Below, one piece after another: positions 34,810 to 46,600 of a stretch of 64,000 bases of DNA. The notes beneath the pieces are model-generated. The model was not told the DNA's origin. It was given only the letters and a program-made list of their open reading frames with translations, and did no database searches. The translations under genes and the position numbers were made by a program. Source of the DNA: JADLDB01 sp040752975 (GTDB taxonomy: Bacteria > Myxococcota > Myxococcia > Myxococcales > Myxococcaceae); the NCBI GenBank assembly GCA_040752975.1, contig JBFMHF010000008.1, positions 22,323 through 86,322 on the forward strand, in the 5' to 3' direction. How positions within the stretch are numbered: position 1 is the first letter of the stretch; every line of letters begins with the position of its first letter.

Positions 34810-35364
34810 TCAGCGCGGCAAGTCGTCGGGCGTGTCCACGTCGCGGGCGGCGGAAGGCATCGACACCGGCGTCACTTCCCCGGCGTGCGCGCGCAGCCAG
34901 GGTCCCGCCCCGCGCTCGTCCGCCACCGCGGCGAGGACGCGCACCTTCTCGCCAGAAAAGCGCGCCGGCACGCCCAGCACTCCCTCGTACTGCGCAGCGG
35001 CGACGTCACCCGGCGCGTCGAGGAGCCGCCGCAGGTCCTCCGCCGTGACGTCGGGTTGGTCGACCAGCATCACCAGCAAGCCGTCGGCGCGGCCTGCGAG
35101 CGCCGCGACACCCCGCTTGAGCGACGCGCCTGGCCCGCGCGCCCAGTCCTCGCAGCGCACCACCTCGACCGCGAGGCCCCCGAGCGCAGAGGCGACTGAC
35201 ACCGCCCCCTCGACGACGACGACGGAAACACAGCCCGCCTCCAACGCCTGTCGCGCCGCGCGATGCACCAACGTCTCGCCGTGGACTTCGACGAGTTGCT
35301 TCGCGCGGCCCAGCCTCGTCGACGCGCCCGCGGCCAGCACGACAGCTGCGGTGCGCCTCGTCAC
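34810..35364 (-). CDS. MocA/MobA-like nucleotidyltransferase
   Basis: NTP-transferase of 184 residues, molybdenum-cofactor cytidylyltransferase type. The nucleotide-binding start is VVLAAGASTRLGRAKQLVEV, and the metal-site block is LLVMLVDQPDVTAEDL. It probably attaches CMP (or GMP) to molybdopterin for a molybdenum hydroxylase. The GTG at 35364 overlaps the xdhC stop by four bases (GTGA), so the two are co-translated. Its last 92 bases are duplicated at 31021-31112. The stop is directly followed by IS91-like copy A. Confidence 0.87.
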   Translation of the reverse strand: MTRRTAAVVLAAGASTRLGRAKQLVEVHGETLVHRAARQALEAGCVSVVVVEGAVSVASALGGLAVEVVRCEDWARGPGASLKRGVAALAGRADGLLVMLVDQPDVTAEDLRRLLDAPGDVAAAQYEGVLGVPARFSGEKVRVLAAVADERGAGPWLRAHAGEVTPVSMPSAARDVDTPDDLPR

Positions 35365-36251
35365 ACTTTCCTCGGGAGAAGCGGCGCCTTCTCGAAGAAG
35401 GCGTGCACCTCGCTGACGATGGAGAGGGCGACGGAGGCCGGCCCCTCTCCGCCCAGCGGCAGGCCCACCGGCGCGAAGAGGCGCTCGAGCGGAATGGACG
35501 AGGGGAGCGAGTCGAGCAACTCCGCGGTGCGCTTGCGCGGCCCCAGTACGCCCACGTACCCGGGCAGCGGCGAGCCCAGCACCGCCGACAGCACCTGCGT
35601 GTCGTAGACGAGGTGGTGGGACATCACGACGACGGCGCAGCCCTGCTCCAGCGGGAGCCGTGACAGCGCGTCGGGCGCCAGCACGTGCAGCGTCGCTCCC
35701 GGGAAGCGCGCGGGCGTGACGTTCCCCGTCCGCCAGTCCACGACGTGCACGTCCCAGCCCAGCGTGGACGCCATGACGTGCACGGGCAGCGCGTCGTGGC
35801 CTGCGCCACAGAGGACCAGCCGCGGCGGCGGCTGAAGCACCTGCGTCCACTTCTCTCGACCCGGCGGCGTCAGCGTCAGCGTCACCGGCGCGCGCTTCGT
35901 CACCACCACCTCCAGCGCCAGCGCCAGCTCGCTGTCCGCGCGGAAGGGCTCGAGCAGCACGTCCACCTCGCCGCCGCAGCCCAAGGCCACCTCGCCGTCC
36001 ACCGACGTGTCGTAGGTGCGCACCACGGCCTCGCCCGACGACACCAGCCACGCGGCGCGGCGCACCACGTCGGCCTCGAGACAGCCTCCGGAGACGCTGC
36101 CCGCCTGCCAGCCCGCCTGCGTCACCAACATCCGCGCGCCGGGCTTGCGGTACGAGGAGCCGCGCGTCTCCAGCACCGTGGCCAGCACGGGGGTCTCTCC
36201 CTGCGCCCACGCCGCCTGCGCCGCGCGGTGGATGGCGGCCAGCTCATTCAC
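35361..36251 (-). CDS. xdhC: XdhC-family molybdoenzyme maturation factor
   Basis: Product of 296 residues. The N-terminal XdhC/CoxI domain has VLETRGSSYRKPGARML and GSVSGGCLEADV with LGCGGEVDVLLEP; the C-terminal Rossmann-like domain has LVLCGAGHDALPV and MSHHLVYDTQVL. XdhC proteins bind the molybdenum cofactor, support its sulfuration and deliver it to xanthine-dehydrogenase-type enzymes. The GTG start at 36251 overlaps the thrC stop by three bases, and its own stop overlaps the mocA start. No molybdenum hydroxylase subunit is encoded in the window, so the client enzyme must be elsewhere. Confidence 0.9.
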   Translation of the reverse strand: MNELAAIHRAAQAAWAQGETPVLATVLETRGSSYRKPGARMLVTQAGWQAGSVSGGCLEADVVRRAAWLVSSGEAVVRTYDTSVDGEVALGCGGEVDVLLEPFRADSELALALEVVVTKRAPVTLTLTPPGREKWTQVLQPPPRLVLCGAGHDALPVHVMASTLGWDVHVVDWRTGNVTPARFPGATLHVLAPDALSRLPLEQGCAVVVMSHHLVYDTQVLSAVLGSPLPGYVGVLGPRKRTAELLDSLPSSIPLERLFAPVGLPLGGEGPASVALSIVSEVHAFFEKAPLLPRKV

Positions 36252-37462
36252 ACCGGCACCGCGTCCAGCGTGGGCTCGATGGCTGGAGGAATCGTCACCG
36301 ACTTGAGCGCCGCGTCCACGTCCTTGAGGCCGTGTCCCGTCACCAGCACCACCACCTTCGCCGTCGCCGGCAGCGCTTCCGGGCCGGCTTGCAGCTTCTG
36401 AAGGCCCGCGTACGCCGCCGCGGCTGCTGGCTCTCCGAAGACGCCCGAGGCGGCCGCCAGCGCGCGCTGCGCGGAGAGAATCTCCTCGTCCGTCACCGTC
36501 ACCGACAGGCCCTTCGTCTCCAGCACCGCGCGGCGCGCCCAGTGCGCGTTGGACGGGCAGGACACGGAGATGGAGTCGGCCACCGTCGTCGGGTCCTTCG
36601 CGTTCTGGTACGCGCCCGTCTGGATGAAGCGGTGAATCGCGTCGGACTTCTCGGCCTGCACGGCGATGAGGCGCGGCATCCGCGCGAGCAGGCCCACCGC
36701 GACGAGGTCCGCGAAGCCCTTGTGCACCCCAGCGAGGATGACGCCGTCGCCCACGGAGACGAGGACGGCGTCGGGCGCCTCGAAGCCAAGCTGCTGCGCC
36801 ACCTCGAGCGACACCGTCTTCTTCCCCTCGATGGTGAGCGGGTGGTACGCGGTGTTGCGGTTGAGGCCGCCGCGCTTGTGGGTGAAGGCGAGCGAGAGGG
36901 CGAAGGCGTCGTCGTACGTGCCCTTCACCGGCACCACGCGCGCGCCGTGCGTCACCATCTGCACCAGCTTGGCCCGGGGCGCCTTCTCGGGGACGAAGAT
37001 GAGCGCCTCGAGGCCCGCCGACGCGCACACCGCCGACAGCGCCGAGGCTGCGTTTCCGGTGGAGGCCGCCACCACGCGCGACTCGCCCAGGCGCAGCGCC
37101 TCCGCCGCGACGAGAAACGACGCGCGGTCCTTCAGGCTGCCCGAGGGGTTCTGCCCGTCATTCTTGATGAAGAGCTGGCCCACCTTCAGCGACGCGGCGA
37201 GGCGCGGCGCGCTCACCAGCGGCGTGTTGCCCACCACCAGGGGCGGGAAGTGCCGCGGCTCCACCGCCGACAGCAGGCTCCAGTCGGGCCTGGACTTGTC
37301 GAGGCGCCCCTTGAGGGACTCGGTGTCGAAGACGGCTTCCAGCACGCCCACCAGCGGCATCCCGGGACGGTAGGAGGCGCCGCAGGCGGGGCAGAGGTAG
37401 CGCACGTCGTCGCGCGCGTACTCCTTGCGACAGTCGGTGCAGCGGTAGCGGAAATGGCTCAC
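36248..37462 (-). CDS. thrC: threonine synthase-like PLP enzyme
   Basis: Fold-type II PLP enzyme of 404 residues, threonine synthase type. An N-terminal zinc ribbon (CTDCRKEYARDDVRYLCPAC) is followed by the PLP lysine in GSLKDRASFLV, the phosphate-binding loop ASTGNAASAL and SVGDGVILAGVHKGF. Threonine synthase converts O-phosphohomoserine to threonine. The ATG at 37462 includes the ribbon. Overlapping with xdhC makes a three-gene operon thrC-xdhC-mocA. That is an unusual partner for thrC, so a different beta-replacement or lyase reaction is possible. Confidence 0.83.
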   Translation of the reverse strand: MSHFRYRCTDCRKEYARDDVRYLCPACGASYRPGMPLVGVLEAVFDTESLKGRLDKSRPDWSLLSAVEPRHFPPLVVGNTPLVSAPRLAASLKVGQLFIKNDGQNPSGSLKDRASFLVAAEALRLGESRVVAASTGNAASALSAVCASAGLEALIFVPEKAPRAKLVQMVTHGARVVPVKGTYDDAFALSLAFTHKRGGLNRNTAYHPLTIEGKKTVSLEVAQQLGFEAPDAVLVSVGDGVILAGVHKGFADLVAVGLLARMPRLIAVQAEKSDAIHRFIQTGAYQNAKDPTTVADSISVSCPSNAHWARRAVLETKGLSVTVTDEEILSAQRALAAASGVFGEPAAAAAYAGLQKLQAGPEALPATAKVVVLVTGHGLKDVDAALKSVTIPPAIEPTLDAVPV

Positions 37463-37501
37463 GGCGCGGACTGTACGCCGGGCGGGCGACGCGGGCAGCC
37501 C

Positions 37502-37733
37502 TCACTTCCTCCAGTTGGTGAGGCGCAGGCCGGGCATGGCGCGAAAGTCGTCCGTGTCGCTCGTCACCAGGGTCGCGTCGAGCGCGCGGGCGTGCGCGCC
37601 GATGAGGAGGTCGTAGGGTTTCGTGGGCCTGCCCTTCGCGCGGAGTGCTGCCTCGAGCTCGGCGAAGTGCCGCGCGGCCAGCGGTGGCCAGGCCTTCTTC
37701 CGCCCGGGGGCGGAGAAAAAGCGCGAAGTCTCC
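37502..37733 (-). pseudogene. VapC-type PIN-domain toxin, C-terminal relic
   Basis: A minus-strand frame without a start codon reads AARHFAELEAALRAKGRP and then YDLLIGAHARALDATLVTSD, ending in DTDDFRAMPGLRLTNWRK and stop. These are the last two acidic motifs of VapC PIN ribonucleases. The first half of the domain and any VapB antitoxin are missing; a stop lies just upstream of 37733, next to the divergent PLP gene. Remnant of a toxin-antitoxin pair. Confidence 0.75.
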
Positions 37734-37760
37734 CGCGCGACTCCCTATTCTCCGGTGCCC

Positions 37761-39215
37761 ATGGCCCCAGTGAATGAAGCCGTCCTCGAGCGCGCCGCGA
37801 AGCTGTGCCGCGAGAAGCGCGTCGTGTTGCCCACGCTGAAGCAGATGCGGGAACCGTCCTCCATCCCTGAGAAGGTGAAGGCGAAGCTCAAGGGCGTCGG
37901 CCTGTGGGACGTCAACCCCATCAACCTCTTCCGCATCACCTGGAAGAACGACGTCGCCTCGGGGCAGTTCGGCGGCGTCAACTTCGTCGAGCTGCCGAAG
38001 TCGCTCACCGGCGTGGACGCCCGCGTCCTCGGCCTCGTCGGCAAGTACTTCCCCACCGGCGCGCACAAGGTCGGCGCGGCGTACGGCTGCCTCGTGCCCC
38101 GCCTCGTCACCGGGCAGTTCGACCCGACGACGCAGAAGGCGGTGTGGCCGTCCACCGGCAACTACTGCCGCGGCGGCGCCTTCGACTGCGCGCTGATGGG
38201 CGCGACGGCAGTGGCCATTCTCCCCGAGGGCATGTCGAAGGAGCGCTTCACCTGGCTCAAGGACATCGGCGCGGAAGTCATCGCCACGCCCGGCACCGAG
38301 TCCAACGTGAAGGAAATCTACGACAAGTGCTGGGAGATTCGCCGCACCCGCCCGCAGGACGTCATCTTCAACCAGTTCGAGGAGTTCGGGAACCCGTCGT
38401 GGCACTACCACGTCACCGGGCCGGCGCTGCTCGAGGCCTTCGAGAAGGTGAAGGGCCCGAAGAGCCGCCTGGCGGCCTTCGTGTCGGCGACCGGCTCGGC
38501 CGGCACCATCGGCGCAGGAGACTTCCTGAAGAAGCACCACCCCGGGATGCTCATCGGCGCCAATGAGGCGCTGCAGTGCCCGACGCTGTTCAACAACGGC
38601 TTCGGCGACCACCGCATCGAGGGCATCGGCGACAAGCACGTCCCCTGGATTCACAACGTGCGCAACACCGACGCCGTCATCGCCATCGACGACGAAGACA
38701 CGATGCGGCTCCTGCGCCTCTTCAACGAGCCGGCGGGCCAGGCGTGGCTCCAGAAGCAGGGCGTGCCGAAGGAGACCGTCGAGAAGCTGCCGCTTCTGGG
38801 CATCAGCAGCATCTGCAACCTCCTCTCCGCCCTGAAGCTGGCGAAGTACTACGAGCTGGGGCCCGACGACGTGGTGGTGACCGTCTTCACCGACTCGGAG
38901 GCGCTCTACACCTCGCGCCTCGAGGAGCTCCGCCACGAGCGCGGCGCCTACTCGGAGACGGACGCGGCGCGGGACCTCGACCGGCGGCTCCACGGCGTGA
39001 AGACCGATTACCTGCGCGAACTCGGCTATCGCGACCGCAAGGCGCTTCACCACCTGAAGTACTTCACCTGGGTCGAGCAGCAGGGGAAGACCGCCGACGA
39101 GCTGCGCGCGCTGTGGAGCCCGGAGTTCTGGGACGCGCGCTACGCCGAGGCGCTGGAGTGGGACGCGCTGATTGACTCGTTCAATGCTCGGACTGGCGTG
39201 CTGGCGTCCTTCTGA
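37761..39215 (+). CDS. PLP-dependent cysteine-synthase-like enzyme
   Basis: Fold-type II PLP enzyme of 484 residues. The PLP lysine is in PTGAHKVGAAYG and the phosphate-binding loop is VWPSTGNYCRGGA; ATGSAGTIGAGDF is the Gly-rich loop. It is about 130 residues longer than cysteine synthase, with extra C-terminal helices (SRLEELRHERGAYSETDAAR). It is not close to 2,3-diaminopropionate lyase (YgeX) by eye. It is followed by a ygfK-like gene 55 bases on, and I recall similar pairs in other bacteria, suggesting a joint role in nitrogen-compound breakdown. The ATG at 37761 is chosen; the upstream frame crosses the vapC relic. Confidence 0.82.
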   Translation: MAPVNEAVLERAAKLCREKRVVLPTLKQMREPSSIPEKVKAKLKGVGLWDVNPINLFRITWKNDVASGQFGGVNFVELPKSLTGVDARVLGLVGKYFPTGAHKVGAAYGCLVPRLVTGQFDPTTQKAVWPSTGNYCRGGAFDCALMGATAVAILPEGMSKERFTWLKDIGAEVIATPGTESNVKEIYDKCWEIRRTRPQDVIFNQFEEFGNPSWHYHVTGPALLEAFEKVKGPKSRLAAFVSATGSAGTIGAGDFLKKHHPGMLIGANEALQCPTLFNNGFGDHRIEGIGDKHVPWIHNVRNTDAVIAIDDEDTMRLLRLFNEPAGQAWLQKQGVPKETVEKLPLLGISSICNLLSALKLAKYYELGPDDVVVTVFTDSEALYTSRLEELRHERGAYSETDAARDLDRRLHGVKTDYLRELGYRDRKALHHLKYFTWVEQQGKTADELRALWSPEFWDARYAEALEWDALIDSFNARTGVLASF

Positions 39216-39220
39216 TCTTC

Positions 39221-39258
39221 CCCTCTCCCTGACCCTCTCCCCCGCTGGGGGAGAGGGG
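39221..39258. repeat. REP-like GC hairpin between PLP gene and ygfK
   Basis: The stretch contains CCCTCTCC...ACCCTCTCCCCC-GCT-GGGGGAGAGGG. The hairpin arms at 39233-39243 and 39247-39257 are 11 perfect base pairs with a three-base loop. This is the widely dispersed CCCTCTCCC-type repetitive extragenic palindrome found in many bacterial phyla. It sits 5-6 bases after the PLP gene stop and 12 before the ygfK start, so it can also affect read-through. Confidence 0.85.
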
Positions 39259-39269
39259 AGATTGGTTCC

Positions 39270-41294
<2,025 letters not shown>

Positions 41295-41347
41295 CGGCGC
41301 TCCGCGTCTGCCTCCGTCTGGTGCGTCATACTAGACTCGCGGTCATC

Positions 41348-44300
41348 GTGCGCGTCGCCGCTCTGTGCTTCACGTTGGTGCTGGCGGCCTGCCGCTTCGA
41401 CGCGTCGCTGCCGCCGGACGCCTCCGTCACCTGCCGCACGTCCGACGATTGCCCGCCGGGCACGAGCTGCAACTTGCTGGAGCGCCGCTGCGTCGCGCTG
41501 CCGGGCGTCGACAACGTCGCGCCCACCCTGGCGGCGCCGGCCACCATCACCTACCAGATGAGCGACCCGCAGGGGCGCAGCCTGCAACTCGACGGCGTGG
41601 GCCCCGCGTCGCAGGTGGCGATTGGGTTTTCCACCAACGAGCCGCTGGGAGAAGTCCCCGTGCTGAGCGCCTGCGGGCTGGCCTGCGTCACCAGCGCGCA
41701 GAGCACCCGCTTCGACTTCGTCTGCACCACCGGAGACTCCACGGAGCGTGTGGACAGCTGCGCGGTGTCCGCCAGGCTCGTCGACCTCTTCGGCAACCTC
41801 GCCGTCGAGCCGCTCGGCGTCGTGCGCATCGACACCGAGCCGCCGCAGCCGCCCGACACGCTGACGCCGGGGCGGGTGGTGTACACGCGGGCGCCGTGGG
41901 GCTCACGGGCGTCCAACGGCGTGCCTCGGATGTCGGTGGTGGGCGGGGCAGGCGCGGTTGCGGACGCGCGCTGGGTCAGCTTCGCGGTCAAGCAGGTGGT
42001 GGGAATCACTCCGGTGGACGTCGACGGCGGCTTCACCTGGGAGTTGTCGCAGGTCGACAGCCCCGCGCTGTCCGCCTTCGCCGTGGACGGTGCCGGCAAC
42101 GCCTCGGCCCCGGTGTTGATTCACGACGTCGAGTGGATTGCCATGCCCGCCCTCGACGAGACGGCGGACAACCCGCACGGCCTGTTCAGCGTGGGCGCCG
42201 CGGGCCGGGCCCTCGTTCGGCCCGACGCGCGCATCATCTTTTCCCTCTCGCCTGACGCTGGGCTCTCCGTCCTGGGGATGGCCTCATGGGAGCGCCGCAC
42301 CTTCGCCGCCCCACCTCCCACCAGCCTCGCCGCGCTCGCCGTCGAGCGCGACCGGGGGCGCATCATCCGCTTCGGAGGGGTGATGGATGCCGGCTCGTCC
42401 TTTCCCGTCTCACCCAACACCACCTGGGCGTGGAACGGCTCTGGCTGGAGCGAGTTGGACGTCGGCGACCCGGAGGGCGACGGAAATCCCGTCGGGCGGC
42501 CGGGCGTCGTGCTGGGGTGGGATGCGCCAACCTCCAGCCTGCTCGCAGTCGGAGGACTGACCGGCGCCCCATTCCTGGATGCCTGGAGCTTCAACGGCTC
42601 GAGTTGGAAACGCCTGCCCAACGGGCCGCGCTCGCGCTTCGGCGCAGCCGGCTTCTTCGACCGCGCCCGCCGGCGCATGGTGCTGGTGGGCGGCACCCTG
42701 ATGGACGGCGACCCCACACGGGAAACCATCACGTTCGATGGCGTCACCTGGCGTGCACTGGACGCGGGCTTCACGGGGAACTTCGTTTTGGGTCGCGCGG
42801 CATGGGACCCCCGGCGACAGGTTGGCTGGCTCGCGGGGGGCATCGCAGCCTCGCCTGACGGGGGCACAGTCCCTTCGAGAGAATTGTGGCGCTTCGAGAA
42901 TGACACGTGGAGCCGCCATGATGCAGGCGCCCCCGCCCTTCATGAGCTGTTGTGGGACGAGGCGCGCGATCTCCTGATGGGCATCTCGTTGGAGAGCGGC
43001 ACGGCGGAAGTGTTCGAATTCGACGGCGAGCAGTGGCGGAGCTACGGGACCGACGGTGGTGCACCCAGGGGCCGGGACCTCACGGCCACCTGGGACCCGG
43101 CCTCCGGCAAAGCGTTCGTCACGACAACAACGGAGCAGGCAGGCCTCGCCTCCTGGACCTGGGACAGCGCGACGCGCCAGTGGAGCCGGCAAAGCGCCCC
43201 CCTTGTCCAGCTTGAGCCATGGCCTGCTCGGCCAGCTTTCACCTGCACACCGCTTGTCTGTCTCGGCGTCGGCAGCTTTCGCACCGCGACCGGGACACGT
43301 CCCGCCACCGCCGCCCTCACCGACTACGGGTGGACGGAAGTGCCGGTGTCCTCGGCCCCTCCTTGGAACGCCTCCACACTCACCGCCTTCGCTGGAAATC
43401 AACTGGCGTGGGTCGGACGCGCGGGCGTCGAGGTTGACGCGGGTGCCCTCGCACTCCAATTCGGGCCAACCGGCTCGGCCTTCACCTGGCGGCAGCCGCA
43501 ATTCTCTGCTGTGCAGCTCGACAGCCCGGCGGCCACGCCCTTTGCAGATGGCGCCCTGGTCACTGGCGGTGGAAAACAGGTGCACTTCTGGAGCAACGAC
43601 GGCGGGTGGGAACCGGACTTCGCCCAGCTGGACATTGACCTCCTCAAGCCTTCGATGGTGACAAGGGAAGACGGAGGCGTGCTGGTGAGCGGCGCCTCTC
43701 CTTCATCCAGTTTGTCCCATACCTTTCTCGTGACGGGGAACGGCCCGGCCCAGCGTCTCAGCACCAGCCCTTTTCTGCTGGGCTCGGCGCTCGTCTGGGA
43801 CAACGGTCGCGGCGCCGCGCTGGCCTTCGGCGGCCTGCAGGCGGGCCTCAGCACCATCAGCGACCTCTTCGAGCTGTCGGCCACAGGCTGGGAGCGTGTC
43901 CCTATCTCGGACCCCCAGTCCGATGGGAACCCCATGCGCCGGATGGACGCAGCCTTCTCATGGAGCGCGACGCGCCAGGTGAGCGTACTGGTGGGCGGCA
44001 CCAATCCCCCCGACGAGTTCGTCGACGTCTGGTATTTCCGATACGCGGAACATCGCCCCGCCCTGCACTTCATCGTCGAGCTGCCGCAGACGGAGTTCCT
44101 TCCCGGCACGACCATTGAGGACCTCTCGCTCCACGCGGAGTGCGGCGGCTCCGGCTTCGAAGGCGGTGTGCCCAGCCTCGGCGTCGAGGTGCTGCTGTGG
44201 CGAGATGGGGCGTGGGAACGGCTGGGTACGAGCACCGCGCCCTTCTCCGGACCCGACAGCGTCGTGGCGAGCACAAGCGACCACCGCCTCATCGCCGACG

Positions 44301-44416
44301 CGCTTCGCTCGGCACGTCTGGGCTTCGCGCTCACGCCGGTGGGCACGAATGGCCGCGGCACGGCCCGCCTGGGCGTCACCTCGCTCGAAGTCCACCTCCG
44401 TTACCGGCTGCCCTGA
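41348..44416 (+). CDS. large beta-propeller-type lipoprotein
   Basis: Lipoprotein of about 1022 residues. From the GTG at 41348 the signal is MRVAALCFTLVLAAC with lipobox; a GTG at 41291, overlapping the ygfK stop, is a possible longer start. A Cys-rich motif (CRTSDDCPPGTSCNLLERRC) is followed by Ig-like segments (about 55-270), then Kelch-like blades (about 290-900), for example GRIIRFGGVMDAGS, SSLLAVGGLTGAPF, RRMVLVGGTLMDG and RQVSVLVGGTNPPD. A jelly-roll-like tail closes it. Probably a cell-surface ligand-binding protein. Base composition at 42600-43900 is slightly less GC-rich than neighbours. Confidence 0.8.
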   Translation: MRVAALCFTLVLAACRFDASLPPDASVTCRTSDDCPPGTSCNLLERRCVALPGVDNVAPTLAAPATITYQMSDPQGRSLQLDGVGPASQVAIGFSTNEPLGEVPVLSACGLACVTSAQSTRFDFVCTTGDSTERVDSCAVSARLVDLFGNLAVEPLGVVRIDTEPPQPPDTLTPGRVVYTRAPWGSRASNGVPRMSVVGGAGAVADARWVSFAVKQVVGITPVDVDGGFTWELSQVDSPALSAFAVDGAGNASAPVLIHDVEWIAMPALDETADNPHGLFSVGAAGRALVRPDARIIFSLSPDAGLSVLGMASWERRTFAAPPPTSLAALAVERDRGRIIRFGGVMDAGSSFPVSPNTTWAWNGSGWSELDVGDPEGDGNPVGRPGVVLGWDAPTSSLLAVGGLTGAPFLDAWSFNGSSWKRLPNGPRSRFGAAGFFDRARRRMVLVGGTLMDGDPTRETITFDGVTWRALDAGFTGNFVLGRAAWDPRRQVGWLAGGIAASPDGGTVPSRELWRFENDTWSRHDAGAPALHELLWDEARDLLMGISLESGTAEVFEFDGEQWRSYGTDGGAPRGRDLTATWDPASGKAFVTTTTEQAGLASWTWDSATRQWSRQSAPLVQLEPWPARPAFTCTPLVCLGVGSFRTATGTRPATAALTDYGWTEVPVSSAPPWNASTLTAFAGNQLAWVGRAGVEVDAGALALQFGPTGSAFTWRQPQFSAVQLDSPAATPFADGALVTGGGKQVHFWSNDGGWEPDFAQLDIDLLKPSMVTREDGGVLVSGASPSSSLSHTFLVTGNGPAQRLSTSPFLLGSALVWDNGRGAALAFGGLQAGLSTISDLFELSATGWERVPISDPQSDGNPMRRMDAAFSWSATRQVSVLVGGTNPPDEFVDVWYFRYAEHRPALHFIVELPQTEFLPGTTIEDLSLHAECGGSGFEGGVPSLGVEVLLWRDGAWERLGTSTAPFSGPDSVVASTSDHRLIADALRSARLGFALTPVGTNGRGTARLGVTSLEVHLRYRLP

Positions 44417-44443
44417 CGCCGGGCAGAAGGCGGAAGCACGTCG

Positions 44444-44640
44444 ACTGACCGGTGAGCTGCGACCACTGGTTGTCGGTGCATCTTCGCGTCGAGCACCACA
44501 CCACGGATGGAGAGGTCTCACCGGCCTTGTAGATGGGCTTGTCGGTGGAGACGCGCGTCAGGCAGCGCGTCGGGCCCCCCAGGCGCTCGGAGGTGCCCGG
44601 GGCCAGGGCTTGCGCGGCGGCGCGGCGCCAAGCCCGACAC
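44444..44640 (-). pseudogene. alpha-2-macroglobulin N-terminal fragment, frameshifted
   Basis: The minus strand reads TRVSTDKPIYKAGE, the first macroglobulin-domain signature of alpha-2-macroglobulins (TDKP-x-Y-x-PGE). After a one-base slip the next frame continues SIRGVVLDAKMHRQPVVAAH, which is the expected following strand pair. No more of the protein follows. This is a clear gene relic between the propeller lipoprotein and the nitrilase gene; the rest of 44417-44767 shows nothing else. Confidence 0.6.
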
Positions 44641-44767
44641 GCGAGCGAGAATGCACGCTTGCGAGGGCCTCCACCTGGAAAGGGCGCAGGTGTCACCAGG
44701 GACAGGCCGGGGAGGGCAGCGGGCCGACCCGTGCGGACTGTGGGAGACGAGGCCCGTCGAGGCGGGC

Positions 44768-45709
<942 letters not shown>

Positions 45710-45787
45710 GGCGCCGCGTCAAAGCACGAAAACGCGCGGGCCTTAAGCCGTGTCGCCGGCGACGCGCTGGTGGTACGCCGCGCAGGC

Positions 45788-46252
45788 GTGAACGTGAGCT
45801 CGCAGTTGGTGCTGCACCCCAACCCGGCGTTCTACGCGCACCTGCGCAGACTCGGCTGGCTCGCCGTGGGGCTCCTGGCGCTGGTGCTCGTGCCCATCGC
45901 GGTCCTCGTCCTGCTGGGCGACGGGGCGCCCGCAGAGAGGGCGCTGATCGCCGCGCTGTGCGCCGCTCCCCTCGCGGGCGTCGCACTCCTGGTCGCGCGG
46001 TTTTGGCACGACCACCTCGTGTCCGTGGGACCGGAGGGCTTCACCTACGCGAGCGGCAAGTCCCTCGACTGGGAGGGCTTCCGGCGCGTCGAGTACCGCG
46101 TGCAGCACAGCGCCACCGGGAAGGCCCTGTACCGCGTCGACTTCGTCTGCGACCACCGGCGCCACCTCCTCGTGCCGGCGAGTGTGCTCGACCCCGAGGC
46201 GGCGCTCGCGTGGATTGACGCGCTCCCGGCAGAGAAGCGGGAGACGAGCTGA
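45788..46252 (+). CDS. two-TM hypothetical protein
   Basis: Product of about 154 residues with two adjacent membrane helices (LAVGLLALVLVPIAVLVLLG and ALIAALCAAPLAGVALLVAR) and a C-terminal PH-like cytoplasmic region (VSVGPEGFTYASGKSLDWEG, DFVCDHRRHLLVPASVLDPE). This layout is common in small bacterial envelope proteins. GTG codons at 45788 and 45794 are both possible starts, and no strong ribosome site decides between them. Function unknown. Confidence 0.6.
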   Translation: MNVSSQLVLHPNPAFYAHLRRLGWLAVGLLALVLVPIAVLVLLGDGAPAERALIAALCAAPLAGVALLVARFWHDHLVSVGPEGFTYASGKSLDWEGFRRVEYRVQHSATGKALYRVDFVCDHRRHLLVPASVLDPEAALAWIDALPAEKRETS

Positions 46253-46307
46253 GAACATGCGGGTGTCGCGGGGCGGCGGCGCTTTTCCGGTTAGGCTCGG
46301 CGCCCTC

Positions 46308-46565
46308 ATGCTGCTTCGCCTCCTCCTCCTCTGCGCGCTGGCAGCCGCGGCGGCTGGCCTTTTCGCGTGCGGCACCACCGCCCCGGTGTGCACGCCCGGC
46401 AGCTGCCCCGTCGGCCAGCACTGCGTCTTCGTCGGCGCCGCCACCGCGCCCGCGTGCACTCCGTCGTGCGAGAACGTCGACGCCGGCACCTGCGCGTCGG
46501 GGACGTCCTGCGGCTGCGCGGCCAGCTGCCAGGGCTGTAAGAACTGCGTCCTCGTCTGCCAGTGA
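46308..46565 (+). CDS. small Cys-rich lipoprotein
   Basis: Product of 85 residues. The signal MLLRLLLLCALAAAAAGLFAC ends in a lipobox; the mature part has 13 further cysteines with a CGCAASCQGCKNCVLVCQ tail. It could bind a metal or be a disulfide-knotted surface peptide. The ATG at 46308 is chosen for the signal. Its TGA is overlapped by a GTG at 46562 in front of the next gene. Confidence 0.65.
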   Translation: MLLRLLLLCALAAAAAGLFACGTTAPVCTPGSCPVGQHCVFVGAATAPACTPSCENVDAGTCASGTSCGCAASCQGCKNCVLVCQ

Positions 46566-46600
46566 ACTTCCGGCCTGGCCCGGGCGTCGCACGCACCGCC

